Shown here: positions 46,574 through 55,772 of the stretch, piece by piece
Layout of the letters: each line of letters starts with the position of its first letter
How positions within the stretch are numbered: the stretch's first letter is position 1
Source: Microcella indica
GTDB lineage: Bacteria > Actinomycetota > Actinomycetes > Actinomycetales > Microbacteriaceae
Assembly: GCF_013414345.1 (NCBI RefSeq)
Contig: NZ_CP058670.1
Coordinates: 1,550,001 to 1,614,000 of the forward strand
Direction of reading: 5' to 3'
DNA length: 64,000 nucleotides
Notes under the pieces: model-generated
Databases searched by the model: none
The model's input: only the letters and a program-made list of their open reading frames with translations
Told to the model about the DNA's origin: nothing
Program-made: the position numbers and the translations under genes

Positions 46574-48022
46574 CTACGGTATGGCTGTCGCGAGCGAGCC
46601 CCAGTAGTAGGTCGAGAACTGGTCGTAGAGAAAATCGTTTCCTGCCGGATTCGGGGCGGAACTGACACCAGTCACCGTCATGCAAGTCGCAGCCTCACCT
46701 CGGCAATCGAAAAATTGAAAGTGCACGACGCCGGGGTGGGCGGGATGCCCCTCGAGTGCCTTGAAAGTCCACGAAGAGCCGTTGTTTTGAACTACCTCCA
46801 CCCAGCCGCTACTCCCTGCGATGTCCGCAGAGACGGGAAGTAGCGTGGTGAAGATTCTTTGACCCTCGGCGCCCAGCTTGAGATCGTCGTTGGATCCGTC
46901 TGCTCGCATGACTGGCGGAAACACCTTCCCAAGATTCGATCCAACAAACCCCTTCGCCTTGACTGGCGAAAGCTTCTTCGAGACGCGGTAGGTGTGGCTG
47001 TAGCTCCAAGTCGATACACCGGAGCCCATGCCCCCACAAACGCTGTAGCCCCGACGACACCGGATTGCGCCGCTCAGATCCATCATGTTGATCGGGTCGG
47101 TCGGATACACGTACGAGTTGTCCACCCCACCCTCGACCGGATCCACACTGAGGAACCTGCCCAACGCCGGCACATACACCCGTGCCCCCATTTGCACGAT
47201 CGCGACCGAACCCTGATGCTCATACAACTTCCGATGCCCACCCACGAACGCGTAATCCGCATCGCCTTCGGCGTTGTCGATCACCGCATCATCCGCACCC
47301 GTGGTGCCGATTCGGCCCGTTGTCGGGTCGATGGGCTGCCCGAACGGATCGAACCGCACCACTGATGCTGAGCGCACTCCGTCACCGTCGGCCTCCAGGA
47401 CGATCGAACCCTGCAGGTTCGGATACGACCACTGCTCACGCGCCTCAGACCCCAGCACGAAGCGCACTGCTGCACCCCCGGGAAGGGAGACCGTGTATTC
47501 GGAGACCTGGTCTAGTGCATCCAGAACCAGACCCGACACGTCAGCAGCCGCCGCATGCGCGTACCGCGTCGCCGACTGCTCGACACCATCGACGGTGACC
47601 GTGCGGGCCACGATGCGGTTGGTCACATCGCGCGTGTAAGACACCTTCGTGGCCACGCCAGCATCAGTGACCGTGGTCGACAGGTGCCGGTTCGCCAGAT
47701 CGAACTCCAACGACTGGTCGGCCAGGGTCGTCGTGTTGCCGTGCGCGTCATACGCCAACTCAGCAGGGGCGAGGCCGTCGGCGACCGGGTTCGCCTCCGG
47801 GATCGCATCACCGGTGACCGTGGAGGCCAGCAGACGGTCTGCCTGGTCGTAGCAGTACGACGTCGACGTCTCCGTCACCGTCGGGACGCCCTCCGCATGC
47901 ACGGTGTGCTTGTCGGTATAGGAGGTGCGGTTGCCGTTCAGGCCCGCGTTCGCCACCGCACCCGTTATGCCCGCCGTCGTGCAGGCCACGATGCGGTTGG
48001 GCACATCGCGCGTGGAGGACAC
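46574..48022 (-). CDS. RHS-repeat fragment 2: truncated core with C-terminal tip 2
   Basis: Open for 482 codons. It starts abruptly in a YD-repeat ([17 protein letters not shown]) and lacks a signal, most of the beta-cocoon repeats and any good ribosome site at its GTG. The RHS core ends with [20 protein letters not shown] and [18 protein letters not shown] unique tip of about 165 residues follows ([51 protein letters not shown]), which resembles no toxin family recognised here. Probably an orphan 3' fragment. Confidence 0.78.
   Translation of the reverse strand: MSSTRDVPNRIVACTTAGITGAVANAGLNGNRTSYTDKHTVHAEGVPTVTETSTSYCYDQADRLLASTVTGDAIPEANPVADGLAPAELAYDAHGNTTTLADQSLEFDLANRHLSTTVTDAGVATKVSYTRDVTNRIVARTVTVDGVEQSATRYAHAAAADVSGLVLDALDQVSEYTVSLPGGAAVRFVLGSEAREQWSYPNLQGSIVLEADGDGVRSASVVRFDPFGQPIDPTTGRIGTTGADDAVIDNAEGDADYAFVGGHRKLYEHQGSVAIVQMGARVYVPALGRFLSVDPVEGGVDNSYVYPTDPINMMDLSGAIRCRRGYSVCGGMGSGVSTWSYSHTYRVSKKLSPVKAKGFVGSNLGKVFPPVMRADGSNDDLKLGAEGQRIFTTLLPVSADIAGSSGWVEVVQNNGSSWTFKALEGHPAHPGVVHFQFFDCRGEAATCMTVTGVSSAPNPAGNDFLYDQFSTYYWGSLATAIP
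47087..47818. repeat. RHS core direct repeat, copy 2
   Basis: 732 bp collinear with copy 1 (44021-44578 plus 45925-46098). The left edge lies near the RHS core/tip boundary; the right edge is abrupt at CCGGTGAC. Confidence 0.9.
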
Positions 48023-48024
48023 CT

Positions 48025-48777
48025 CTAGGCTCCTGGCTGGAGCAGCTCCAGTCGTCGTACGAGCGAGCCGAAGTATTCGAGGCAGCTCTCCTCGAACTCA
48101 GTGTCGACGGAGAGCAGCAGACAGTTGCCTCGAACGACCAGGTTGCCTCGTCGGAGATCGACGCCCAGGAAGGTGTAATCCTCCGTGTCGCCGTCGGTGC
48201 CGGAGAACCCCACCTCTCGCCAGGCTACGATCCGCACGTCCGCACCTTCAGCGGCAAATTCGGGGGATTGAACACGCTCGCTCGCGATGCGTTCAATGCT
48301 GGTGGCTTGGAAGCCCTCACCCACGTAGCCGGTTGCGCAGGCCTCGACCAGACCGTCCCGAGCACGCAGCAGTTCTGCCGCCTGCGCCGGCGAGTCGAAG
48401 AGCCGACCATGGCCCTCGAGCGTGGACCCCACGTCGCTTCGCCACACATCGATCGAGGCCACAGGATCGTCACTGGAACCGTCTGTCAAGAGAATCGGCC
48501 GAAGCAGGAGCAGGTTCTCGCACTCCTCGGGATCGATATCCGATCCCAGAAGTTCAAGCTCCTCGTCGAGGGCCTGGCCAGCCGGAACAAGCCCCGCGCC
48601 CGCGGTGGCCTCGCTGACAAACTCGGCACTCAGCCTGGGAGTGACCTCGGGCAGTTCGAGCGCCCGCTCGTCGAATACCGGCTCCGCAGCAGGCAGGGCG
48701 ATGCACCCTGTCAGGCAGATCGACGCAGCAGCAAGCACGGCGCCAGTACGAAACAGCATCGACGGCAGAGACCTCAC
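48025..48777 (-). CDS. Putative lipoprotein upstream of RHS fragment 2
   Basis: 250 residues. The signal peptide ends in a lipobox SICLTGC, so a lipid-anchored surface protein is expected. Four cysteines lie in the mature part (ECENLL, VEACAT, RGNCLL, EESCLEY), probably disulfide-bonded. ATG at 48777 or 48759 could start it. Its stop codon nearly touches the abrupt start of RHS fragment 2. It could be the immunity protein of an older, lost RHS tip, or an unrelated lipoprotein; no family is recognised. Confidence 0.75.
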   Translation of the reverse strand: MRSLPSMLFRTGAVLAAASICLTGCIALPAAEPVFDERALELPEVTPRLSAEFVSEATAGAGLVPAGQALDEELELLGSDIDPEECENLLLLRPILLTDGSSDDPVASIDVWRSDVGSTLEGHGRLFDSPAQAAELLRARDGLVEACATGYVGEGFQATSIERIASERVQSPEFAAEGADVRIVAWREVGFSGTDGDTEDYTFLGVDLRRGNLVVRGNCLLLSVDTEFEESCLEYFGSLVRRLELLQPGA

Positions 48778-48942
48778 AGGAACCTCATCTCGGGAAACCC
48801 TGATCGCGCTGTGCGCGCGACGAGCACCCGACGAACCACTCGACGTGATGCATGCTCAGCCTGAGGCCAACTGGGTCGCGGTGTCAATCCACCGCCGCGC
48901 TCATCGCTGATTGCCGTAGCGCTAGATCGACCCGCGAAACCC

Positions 48943-49590
48943 CTAGTGGAACTGGACGCGGTGCACGGTGTCGCCGCCGTAGCCGCTGTCGCGCTCGTCG
49001 AGCGCCTGACGCGCGGCCTCGCGCGCGCCGCTGCCGCCGTGACCCTTGCGGGCCAGGAAGTCGACGAGGCGACGCTCGGCCGTCGTGCGGTCGAGGCCTC
49101 CCAGGCGCCGAGCGCGATCACGCGCGAGCTCGAGAACAAGATCGTCGCCGTCCTCCTCCTCGGCCTCGCTCAGCGCCTCCTCGATCGCGTCGCGGTCGAT
49201 CTTGCGACGCATGAGCTCTTGGCGCAGCGCCGAGGGCCCCAGCTTCTTGCGGGTGCGGAGCCGCTCCACGAGGTCGGCCGCGAGTGCGCGGTCGTCAATG
49301 AGGCCGACGCGCTCGAGCCGGTCGAGCTCGGACTCGGCCACGCACACATCGATCTCGCGCCGCAGCAGGAGGTCGCCGATCTCGGCGCGCGACTGCCCGC
49401 GACGGGTGAGCGCGTGCATCGTGATGTTCTCGGCCCGACGCTCCTGGGCCGCATACTCGGAGTCTGCGTCACCCTCGCCGAGGCTTTCCGCCTCAGCCTC
49501 CGCGCGCGCGAGGATCTCCGCCTCGCGCGCGCCGGGCAGGTACGTGACGGGGGCGAGCGCGTCCTCCCCGCCCGAACCGCTGAGGCTCAT
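48943..49590 (-). CDS. recX: Regulatory protein RecX
   Basis: 215 residues. Binds RecA filaments and restrains them. RecX triple-helix repeats are present: HALTRRGQSRAEIGDLLLRR, then VERLRTRKKLGPSALRQELM and the C-terminal LVDFLARKGHGG. It shares one base with the recA stop (TGATG), so it is translationally coupled. An acidic N-terminal 50 residues precedes the conserved part. Confidence 0.95.
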   Translation of the reverse strand: MSLSGSGGEDALAPVTYLPGAREAEILARAEAEAESLGEGDADSEYAAQERRAENITMHALTRRGQSRAEIGDLLLRREIDVCVAESELDRLERVGLIDDRALAADLVERLRTRKKLGPSALRQELMRRKIDRDAIEEALSEAEEEDGDDLVLELARDRARRLGGLDRTTAERRLVDFLARKGHGGSGAREAARQALDERDSGYGGDTVHRVQFH

Positions 49591-50714
49591 CAGGCGCCCG
49601 CTGCCTTCGGCAGAGCGGGCTCGTCGGCGACCACGGGTGCGGCACTCGCCGGCGCCTTGCCCTTCGCGGCTGCTGCGGCGGGACCAGCCACGGCGACCGG
49701 CTCGAACTCGGCGATCTTCTCGCCGATGCCGAGCTTGGCGAGAATCTTCGTCTCGATCTCGGCCGCCATCGTCGGGTTCTCGATGAGGAAGTTGCGGGCG
49801 TTCTCCTTGCCCTGGCCGAGCTGGTCGCCGTCGTAGGTGTACCAGGCGCCCGACTTGCGCACGATCTCGTGCTCCACACCGAAATCGATGAGGCTGCCCT
49901 CGCGCGAGATGCCGACGCCGTAGAGGATGTCGAACTCGGCCTGCTTGAACGGCGGCGCCATCTTGTTCTTGACGACCTTGACGCGCGTGCGGTTGCCGAC
50001 CGCGTCGGTGCCGTCCTTCAGCGTCTCGATGCGGCGGATGTCGAGGCGCACGGAGGCGTAGAACTTGAGCGCCTTGCCGCCCGCGGTCGTCTCGGGGCTG
50101 CCGAAGAACACGCCGATCTTCTCGCGCAGCTGGTTGATGAAGATCATCGAGGTACCGGTCGAGTTGAGGCCACCCGTGAGCTTGCGCAGCGCCTGCGACA
50201 TGAGGCGCGCCTGGAGGCCGACGTGGCTGTCACCCATCTCGCCCTCGATCTCGGCGCGCGGCACGAGAGCCGCGACAGAGTCGATGACGACGAGGTCGAT
50301 CGAGCCGGAGCGGATGAGCATGTCGGCGATCTCGAGCGCCTGCTCCCCCGTGTCGGGCTGCGAGACGAGGAGCTGGTCGATGTCGACGCCGAGCTTCTGC
50401 GCGTAGTCGGGATCGAGAGCGTGCTCGGCGTCGATGAACGCCGCGATGCCGCCCGACTTCTGCACGTTCGCGATGGCGTGGAGGGTGAGCGTCGTCTTAC
50501 CCGAGGACTCCGGGCCGTAGATCTCGATGACGCGGCCGCGCGGCAGGCCTCCGATACCGAGGGCGACATCCAGTGCGATCGAGCCGGTCGGGATGACCGG
50601 AACGGGTGCGCGCTCGTCGGAGCCGAGGCGCATGACGCTGCCCTTGCCGAACTGACGGTCGATCTGAGCGAGGGCGGTCTCGAGGGACTTCTCGCGGTCT
50701 GCAACTGAGGGCAT
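49590..50714 (-). CDS. recA: Recombinase RecA
   Basis: 374 residues from ATG 50714 (AAGGAG 6 nt upstream). Walker A GPESSGKT is at 67-74, Walker B region [12 protein letters not shown], and the DNA-binding L2 loop contains [20 protein letters not shown]. No intein is present. The C-terminal 40 residues are Ala/Lys/Pro-rich and variable. It drives recombination and LexA cleavage. An SOS box lies about 210 bp upstream. Confidence 0.98.
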   Translation of the reverse strand: MPSVADREKSLETALAQIDRQFGKGSVMRLGSDERAPVPVIPTGSIALDVALGIGGLPRGRVIEIYGPESSGKTTLTLHAIANVQKSGGIAAFIDAEHALDPDYAQKLGVDIDQLLVSQPDTGEQALEIADMLIRSGSIDLVVIDSVAALVPRAEIEGEMGDSHVGLQARLMSQALRKLTGGLNSTGTSMIFINQLREKIGVFFGSPETTAGGKALKFYASVRLDIRRIETLKDGTDAVGNRTRVKVVKNKMAPPFKQAEFDILYGVGISREGSLIDFGVEHEIVRKSGAWYTYDGDQLGQGKENARNFLIENPTMAAEIETKILAKLGIGEKIAEFEPVAVAGPAAAAAKGKAPASAAPVVADEPALPKAAGA

Positions 50715-50924
50715 TGCGGTCTCCTTCATTCTCGATAGCGGGTGCCTGTCTTCTGTCGCTCCTCGTCCGGCCGATGGAGCAAGGCCGGGCGTCTCGCGAC
50801 AAGGCGTGACGGCGTTCGCCGACGAGACCGACGGTACGCGCGTGCACCGACATTGGCCGGTGCGACGCGCACTCCGTGGGCTACTCGTGTTCGAGTGCCG
50901 CTGGGGAGGAGTCTACGCAGAAGG

Positions 50925-50938
50925 GGAACGAATGTTCG
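50925..50938. promoter_or_regulatory. SOS box upstream of recA
   Basis: GGAACGAATGTTCG contains both perfect half-sites GAAC-N4-GTTC of the actinobacterial LexA consensus. On the minus strand a -10-like TAGACT follows at 50917-50912, so LexA would cover the -35 area. Confidence 0.75.
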
Positions 50939-50995
50939 AACGCCAGCACGCGCGGCGTGTCGAGGCCGCGCGTCTCGCCCGCTGCAGACCGAGGG

Positions 50996-51223
50996 TCAGG
51001 CGCGCTTCGGCTCCGGGCGACCCGCCCCGTACCAGCGCTCGCGCGGAACATCCATCGCAGCGCACAGAGCCAGCCACACCTCTCGCGGCGGCGCGCCCGC
51101 GGAGAGCGCCTCGTCGGCCGTGCGCTCCCCCAGCGCCGTCACCACGACGTCGCGCACGATGGTGCGCCCGTAGGCCTCGCCGAACTCGTCGGCGATGGCA
51201 CGGGAGAACTCGCTGCGGGTCAG
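50996..51223 (-). CDS. DUF3046 family protein, apparent CTG start
   Basis: 75 residues, TRSEFSRAIADEFGEAYGRT through PPREVWLALCAAMDVP to a GAGRPEPKRA end. The DUF3046 domain is typical of the gap between clgR and recA in actinobacteria. The family normally begins MRxSEF; here the matching codon is CTG at 51223, with GAGG 7 nt upstream. No ATG, GTG or TTG lies in frame nearer than the upstream clgR coding region. Function is unknown. Confidence 0.8.
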   Translation of the reverse strand: MTRSEFSRAIADEFGEAYGRTIVRDVVVTALGERTADEALSAGAPPREVWLALCAAMDVPRERWYGAGRPEPKRA

Positions 51224-51263
51224 TGTCTGGCCTCGGTGTCTCGACTCGGCAGTGCGGGAGCGC

Positions 51264-51602
51264 CTAGTGCATCGCGAAGTCGGCGTCGAACTCGGCCACG
51301 AGCTCGTCCGGCAGCGTGTCAGGCACGACAGTGACGCTATTGATGTCGACGCTCGTGATGTCGACGCCCTCGATGACGGCGAGCCGGTCGCCCACTTCAC
51401 GCATGATGATGGAGATGGGCGTATCGAGCGCGTCGGCGACCGACGCGAGAATCTCGCTGCTGGCCTCCTTCTGGCCGCGCTCCACCTCACTCAGGTACCC
51501 GAGAGCCACGCTCGCACGGCTCGCCACCTGGCGCAGCGTGCGGCCTTTCTGCAGGCGCACGTCGCGGAGGACCTCGCCGATTTCCTGTCGAACCAGAACC
51601 AT
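51264..51602 (-). CDS. clgR: XRE-family regulator ClgR
   Basis: 112 residues, start MVLVRQEIGEVLRDVRLQKG. The HTH (TLRQVASRASVALGYLSEVE) and RGQKEASSEILASVADAL match ClgR, the activator of clp protease and other stress genes in actinobacteria. The C-terminus PDELVAEFDADFAMH is the part known in other ClgR proteins to act in degradation by ClpCP/Lon-like proteases; here this is inferred. An in-frame upstream start at 51647 is less likely. Confidence 0.92.
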   Translation of the reverse strand: MVLVRQEIGEVLRDVRLQKGRTLRQVASRASVALGYLSEVERGQKEASSEILASVADALDTPISIIMREVGDRLAVIEGVDITSVDINSVTVVPDTLPDELVAEFDADFAMH

Positions 51603-51736
51603 GAGGCGCCCCCTTCTCTCGTCGTCTCGTGATGCCGGGAGGGACACTCTACCCCTCGCGGTTGGGTCAAACTCTAGCCGTCAGCACCTGTGGGGAGCAT
51701 GTCAGCTTGCTGTCTGTAACACGACCGTCATCGATG

Positions 51737-52237
51737 CTATTCCCGTGAGCCGACACTCTCGGCGAGGAGCTCGATCGCGGCGTCGACGGCCTGCGCGCGA
51801 ATCTGCGCACGATCGCCCGAGAAGCGGTGCTCGCGCACGAGCGTGCGCCGAGCATCCGCGACCGCCACGTAGACGAGGCCCACGGGCGCCGCCCCGGAGG
51901 CATCGGGGCCGGCCTCGCCCGTCGTCGCGACGCCGACATCGGCCGGCTCGTCGCCGACGGAGGCTGCGGTGCGCGCCCCCTCCGCCATGCGCGAGGCGAC
52001 CTCCGGATGCACGGCACCGTGCCGCACGAGGAGCGCCCGCGGCACGCCGAGCAGGCTCGCCTTGAGGGGTGTCGCGTAGGCCACGACGGCCCCGCGCACG
52101 ACGGCCGAGGCGCCCGGCACGCTCACGAACGCGTCGCAGAGCATCCCGCCCGTGAGGGACTCGGCGAACGCGAGAGTCTCGCCTCGCCGCTCGAGCGCCG
52201 CGAGCACCTCGGCGGCTCCTCGGTGCTCGCGCGTCAT
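51737..52237 (-). CDS. CinA C-terminal-domain protein (nicotinamide-nucleotide amidohydrolase)
   Basis: 166 residues containing only the CinA C-terminal domain, with the motif LAFAESLTGGMLCDA, then YATPLKASLLGV and GVATTGEAGPDASG, the PncC amidase signature. It lacks the molybdopterin-like N-terminal domain of long CinA. It lies between pgsA and clgR, as usual in actinobacteria, 10 bp after pgsA. Confidence 0.92.
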   Translation of the reverse strand: MTREHRGAAEVLAALERRGETLAFAESLTGGMLCDAFVSVPGASAVVRGAVVAYATPLKASLLGVPRALLVRHGAVHPEVASRMAEGARTAASVGDEPADVGVATTGEAGPDASGAAPVGLVYVAVADARRTLVREHRFSGDRAQIRAQAVDAAIELLAESVGSRE

Positions 52238-52247
52238 CGCGACCGCG

Positions 52248-52877
52248 TCACTGCGAGCGTGCGCGGTTATGCCGCCACGCCTGCACGAGGTAGTCGAGGC
52301 CCGTCACGACCGTGAGCACGAGCGCCGCCGTCATGAGCGTCGTGTTGACGATGTGAATCCACTCGCCGAACAGCTGCCACAGCGGCACGAGAGCGAACGA
52401 GATCGCGACCGCCTGCACGACCGTCTTGAGCTTGCCGCCGCGCGAGGCCGGGATCACCCGGTCGCGCAGCATCGCGAAGCGGAAGAGCGTGATGCCCCAC
52501 TCGCGCACGAGGATCACCACGACGACCCAGACGGGCAGCTCGGCGAGCACGGCGAGCATCACGAGAGCGGCGCCGGTGAGGAGCTTGTCGGCGATCGGAT
52601 CGAGCAGGATGCCCAGGTCGGTCACGAGATTGCGGCGCCGGGCGAGCATGCCGTCCACACCGTCCGTCGCGATCGCGAGGATGAAGAGGGCAGCCGCCGC
52701 GAGCCGCAGCCAGCCGTCCTGCCCGCCGTCGAGCACCAGGAGCAGCACGAACACCGGCGCGAGCAGGATGCGCACGACCGTGATGATGTTCGCGAGATTG
52801 CCGCTCGACGCCGGGGTCTCGCCGTGCCGCACGACGCGGCCGCGCAACGAGTAGGTGCGGGGGTCGGGCTCGGTCAC
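52248..52877 (-). CDS. pgsA: CDP-diacylglycerol-glycerol-3-phosphate 3-phosphatidyltransferase
   Basis: 209 residues, a membrane enzyme of phospholipid synthesis. The CDP-alcohol phosphotransferase motif D-G-x2-A-R-x8-G-x3-D-x3-D is read as DGVDGMLARRRNLVTDLGIL then LDPIADK. Several TM helices flank it. The N-terminal 25 residues are polar and start MTEPDPRTYSL. It follows ftsK by 48 bp. Confidence 0.94.
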   Translation of the reverse strand: MTEPDPRTYSLRGRVVRHGETPASSGNLANIITVVRILLAPVFVLLLVLDGGQDGWLRLAAAALFILAIATDGVDGMLARRRNLVTDLGILLDPIADKLLTGAALVMLAVLAELPVWVVVVILVREWGITLFRFAMLRDRVIPASRGGKLKTVVQAVAISFALVPLWQLFGEWIHIVNTTLMTAALVLTVVTGLDYLVQAWRHNRARSQ

Positions 52878-52925
52878 GGGCGCAGACCCCTCTCGACTCG
52901 TCGGACCGGCGCGGAGCCGGCGTGG

Positions 52926-55697
52926 CTACTCGCGGTCGGTGAGATTCCAGGCGTCCTCGTCGGAGGGGCCTTCCACCTCAGGATACCCCCGCGTCATGTC
53001 CTCAACGGGGTCGGAGCCGGGGTGCGCGGAGGAGCTCGCCGCGGGGGCTGCGGCGGGCGCGGCCGAGGGTGCAGAGCTGGGCGCATCCTCACCGCGGAGG
53101 CGGGCGAGCACCTCGGGAAGCTGCTCGACGCTCACGAGCACGTCGCGCGCCTTCGAGCCCTCCGAGGGGCCGACGATCTCGCGGGACTCGAGGAGATCCA
53201 TGAGGCGCCCCGCCTTCGCGAAGCCCACGCGGAGCTTGCGCTGCAGCATCGACGTCGAGCCGAACTGCGTGCTGATGACGAGCTCTGCCGCCGCGAGGAG
53301 CACCTCGAGGTCGTCACCGATGTCGGCGTCGATCTCGCGCTTCTGCGTCTCCGCCGCGACGTCGTCTCGGTACTCGGGGATCGCCTGCTTCTTGACGTGC
53401 TCGACGACCTTCGCGATCTCGTCCTCTGTGACCCACGCACCCTGGACGCGCATCGACTTCGAGGCTCCCATGGGCAGGAAGAGCGCGTCGCCCTGCCCGA
53501 TGAGGCGCTCGGCGCCCTGCTGGTCGAGGATCACGCGGCTGTCGGTCATGCTCGAGACCGCGAAGGCGAGGCGGCTGGGCACGTTGGCCTTGATGAGGCC
53601 CGTCACGACGTCGACGCTCGGGCGCTGGGTGGCGAGCACGAGGTGGATGCCGCTCGCGCGGGCGAGCTGCGTGATGCGCACGATCGAATCCTCGACGTCT
53701 CGCGGGGCGACCATCATGAGATCGGCGAGCTCGTCGACCACGACGAGCAGGTACGGGTAGGGCTGCAGGCGGCGCTGGCTGCCCTCCGGCAGCTGGATCT
53801 CGTTCGCGAGCACCGCGCGGTTGAAGTCGTCGATGTGGCGGAACCCGAACGACGCGAGGTCGTCGTACCGCATGTCCATCTCCTTCACGACCCACTGCAG
53901 CGCCTCTGCAGCCTTCTTCGGGTTCGTGATGATGGGCGTGATGAGGTGCGGCACGCCCTGATAGGCGGCGAGCTCGACGCGCTTGGGGTCGACGAGCACC
54001 ATGCGCACCTCGGCCGGCTTCGCCCGCATGAGCACGCTCGTGATCATCGAGTTGATGAAGCTCGACTTGCCCGACCCGGTCGAGCCGGCCACCAGGAGGT
54101 GGGGCATCTTCGCGAGGTTCGCGACGACGTAGCCACCCTCGACGTCCTTGCCAACGCCGATCGTCATGGGGTGCAGGGCCTTGCCCGCCGAACTCGAGCG
54201 CAGCACGTCGCCGAGCGACACGATCTCGCGGTCGACGTTCGGAATCTCCACGCCGATCGCGCTCTTGCCCGGAATCGGCGAGAGGATCGTGACCTCGTTG
54301 CTCGCGACCGCGTACGAGATGTTCTTCGTCAGGCGCGTGAAGGCCTCGACCTTCACGCCCGGGCCGAGTTCGATCTCGTAGCGCGTGACCGACGGGCCGC
54401 GGCTGAAGCCCGTCACCTTCGCGTCGACCTCGAACTGCGTGAGCACGTCGGTGATCGACGCGACGACCGCCTCGTTCGCGGCCGACTTCGACTTCGGCGG
54501 CGTGCCCGGCTCGAGGATCGACGCCGCCGGCAGACGGTAGGGCGCTGTGGTCTTCTCGCCCGTCTTCGTGCCCGACCTCGGCGTCCCCTCTGCGGGCGCC
54601 GCCTCGTCGAACTCGCCCGCCGCGCCCTTCTCGCTCGCGCGAGAGGTGAAGCCCGGCAGCACCGCGGGCTGCACCTCGCCCGCGCCCTCGCGCGCGCGGC
54701 CCGGCTGCTCGCCCGTGAAACGCTGGACGGCCTGCTCCGCCTCGTCGAGCACGGCGGCGAGGTCGCCCGTGACCTTGGCTCGGGCATCCTGATCAATGAC
54801 CTCGGTCGCGTTGTCGCGCTCGACGGCGCTGTCGAACGGTGCGGGGGCATCCCGACCGGGCTTGCCCTTGCGCCACCACGGCATCGACGAGCTGTCGTTC
54901 ATGTCGAGGCCCAGATCCGTGAGCGAGCCGAACTCCTCCGTCGGCGCCTCCTTCTCGGCCTTCTGCTTCGGCTCGCGCGGCGTCAGCTCCGCGCCGAACA
55001 GGTAGGCGTAGAGCTCGCGCAGGCGATCGCCGATGCGGTTCGGCGGCGTCTTCGTCATGATGAGCACGCCCAGCAGCAGCAGCACCGCGAACAGCGGCAC
55101 CGCGACCCACACGCTCGCGAGCAGCACGGGGCTCGCGACGATCCAGCCGAGCACACCGCCCGCGCGCGCGAGCACGACCGCACCCTCGCTCGGCTGCGGC
55201 GCTCCGAGCGCGATGTGGCACAGGGCACTCACGCTCAGGATCATGAGCCCCAGGCCGATGCCGATGCGCGTGTTGTCGTGCACGCTCGCCGGGTGGCGGA
55301 ACAGCCACGCCGCGAACAGGATCATGATGACCGGCAGGGCGAAGGCGACGCGGCCCAGCAGCCCGCCGAACGTCCACGCGTCGAGCGCGATCGCGACCGG
55401 GTCGGTCGCGAAGAACCACTCGACGATCGCGCCGACGGTCGCGAGCAGGACGATGAGGAACGGCATGCCGTCGCGGCGCTCGTCCTTCGCGAGGGTCTCG
55501 CGGCCGAGCATCCGGAACAGGCCGCCGGTCGCGTGGGCCATGCCCATCCAGATGACGGTCAGGATGCCCGGCTCTGCGCTCGGCGGTGGCAGGCGCTTCG
55601 TGGCCTGCGTGCGGGAGGACCCCCCGCGCGAACCAGCGCCCGACTTCGGGCGCGCCGAGGAAGCGCGCGTGCGCGACGAGGAGCGCGTCGAAGCCAT
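52926..55697 (-). CDS. ftsK: DNA translocase FtsK
   Basis: 923 residues. A basic N-tail is followed by four TM helices (residues about 75-220), then a variable linker of about 180 residues, the FtsK/SpoIIIE motor with Walker [10 protein letters not shown] near residue 535, and [12 protein letters not shown] (Walker B). The C-terminal winged-helix gamma domain ([20 protein letters not shown]) reads KOPS-type polar DNA sequences. It coordinates chromosome dimer resolution with division. Confidence 0.97.
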   Translation of the reverse strand: MASTRSSSRTRASSARPKSGAGSRGGSSRTQATKRLPPPSAEPGILTVIWMGMAHATGGLFRMLGRETLAKDERRDGMPFLIVLLATVGAIVEWFFATDPVAIALDAWTFGGLLGRVAFALPVIMILFAAWLFRHPASVHDNTRIGIGLGLMILSVSALCHIALGAPQPSEGAVVLARAGGVLGWIVASPVLLASVWVAVPLFAVLLLLGVLIMTKTPPNRIGDRLRELYAYLFGAELTPREPKQKAEKEAPTEEFGSLTDLGLDMNDSSSMPWWRKGKPGRDAPAPFDSAVERDNATEVIDQDARAKVTGDLAAVLDEAEQAVQRFTGEQPGRAREGAGEVQPAVLPGFTSRASEKGAAGEFDEAAPAEGTPRSGTKTGEKTTAPYRLPAASILEPGTPPKSKSAANEAVVASITDVLTQFEVDAKVTGFSRGPSVTRYEIELGPGVKVEAFTRLTKNISYAVASNEVTILSPIPGKSAIGVEIPNVDREIVSLGDVLRSSSAGKALHPMTIGVGKDVEGGYVVANLAKMPHLLVAGSTGSGKSSFINSMITSVLMRAKPAEVRMVLVDPKRVELAAYQGVPHLITPIITNPKKAAEALQWVVKEMDMRYDDLASFGFRHIDDFNRAVLANEIQLPEGSQRRLQPYPYLLVVVDELADLMMVAPRDVEDSIVRITQLARASGIHLVLATQRPSVDVVTGLIKANVPSRLAFAVSSMTDSRVILDQQGAERLIGQGDALFLPMGASKSMRVQGAWVTEDEIAKVVEHVKKQAIPEYRDDVAAETQKREIDADIGDDLEVLLAAAELVISTQFGSTSMLQRKLRVGFAKAGRLMDLLESREIVGPSEGSKARDVLVSVEQLPEVLARLRGEDAPSSAPSAAPAAAPAASSSAHPGSDPVEDMTRGYPEVEGPSDEDAWNLTDRE

Positions 55698-55772
55698 GCG
55701 CCCACGGTACCCGCGGGGTGCGACGGGAGCCCCGCCGACACGCGCCGCGGACGGCGTTCGCGGCCGAGTGAA

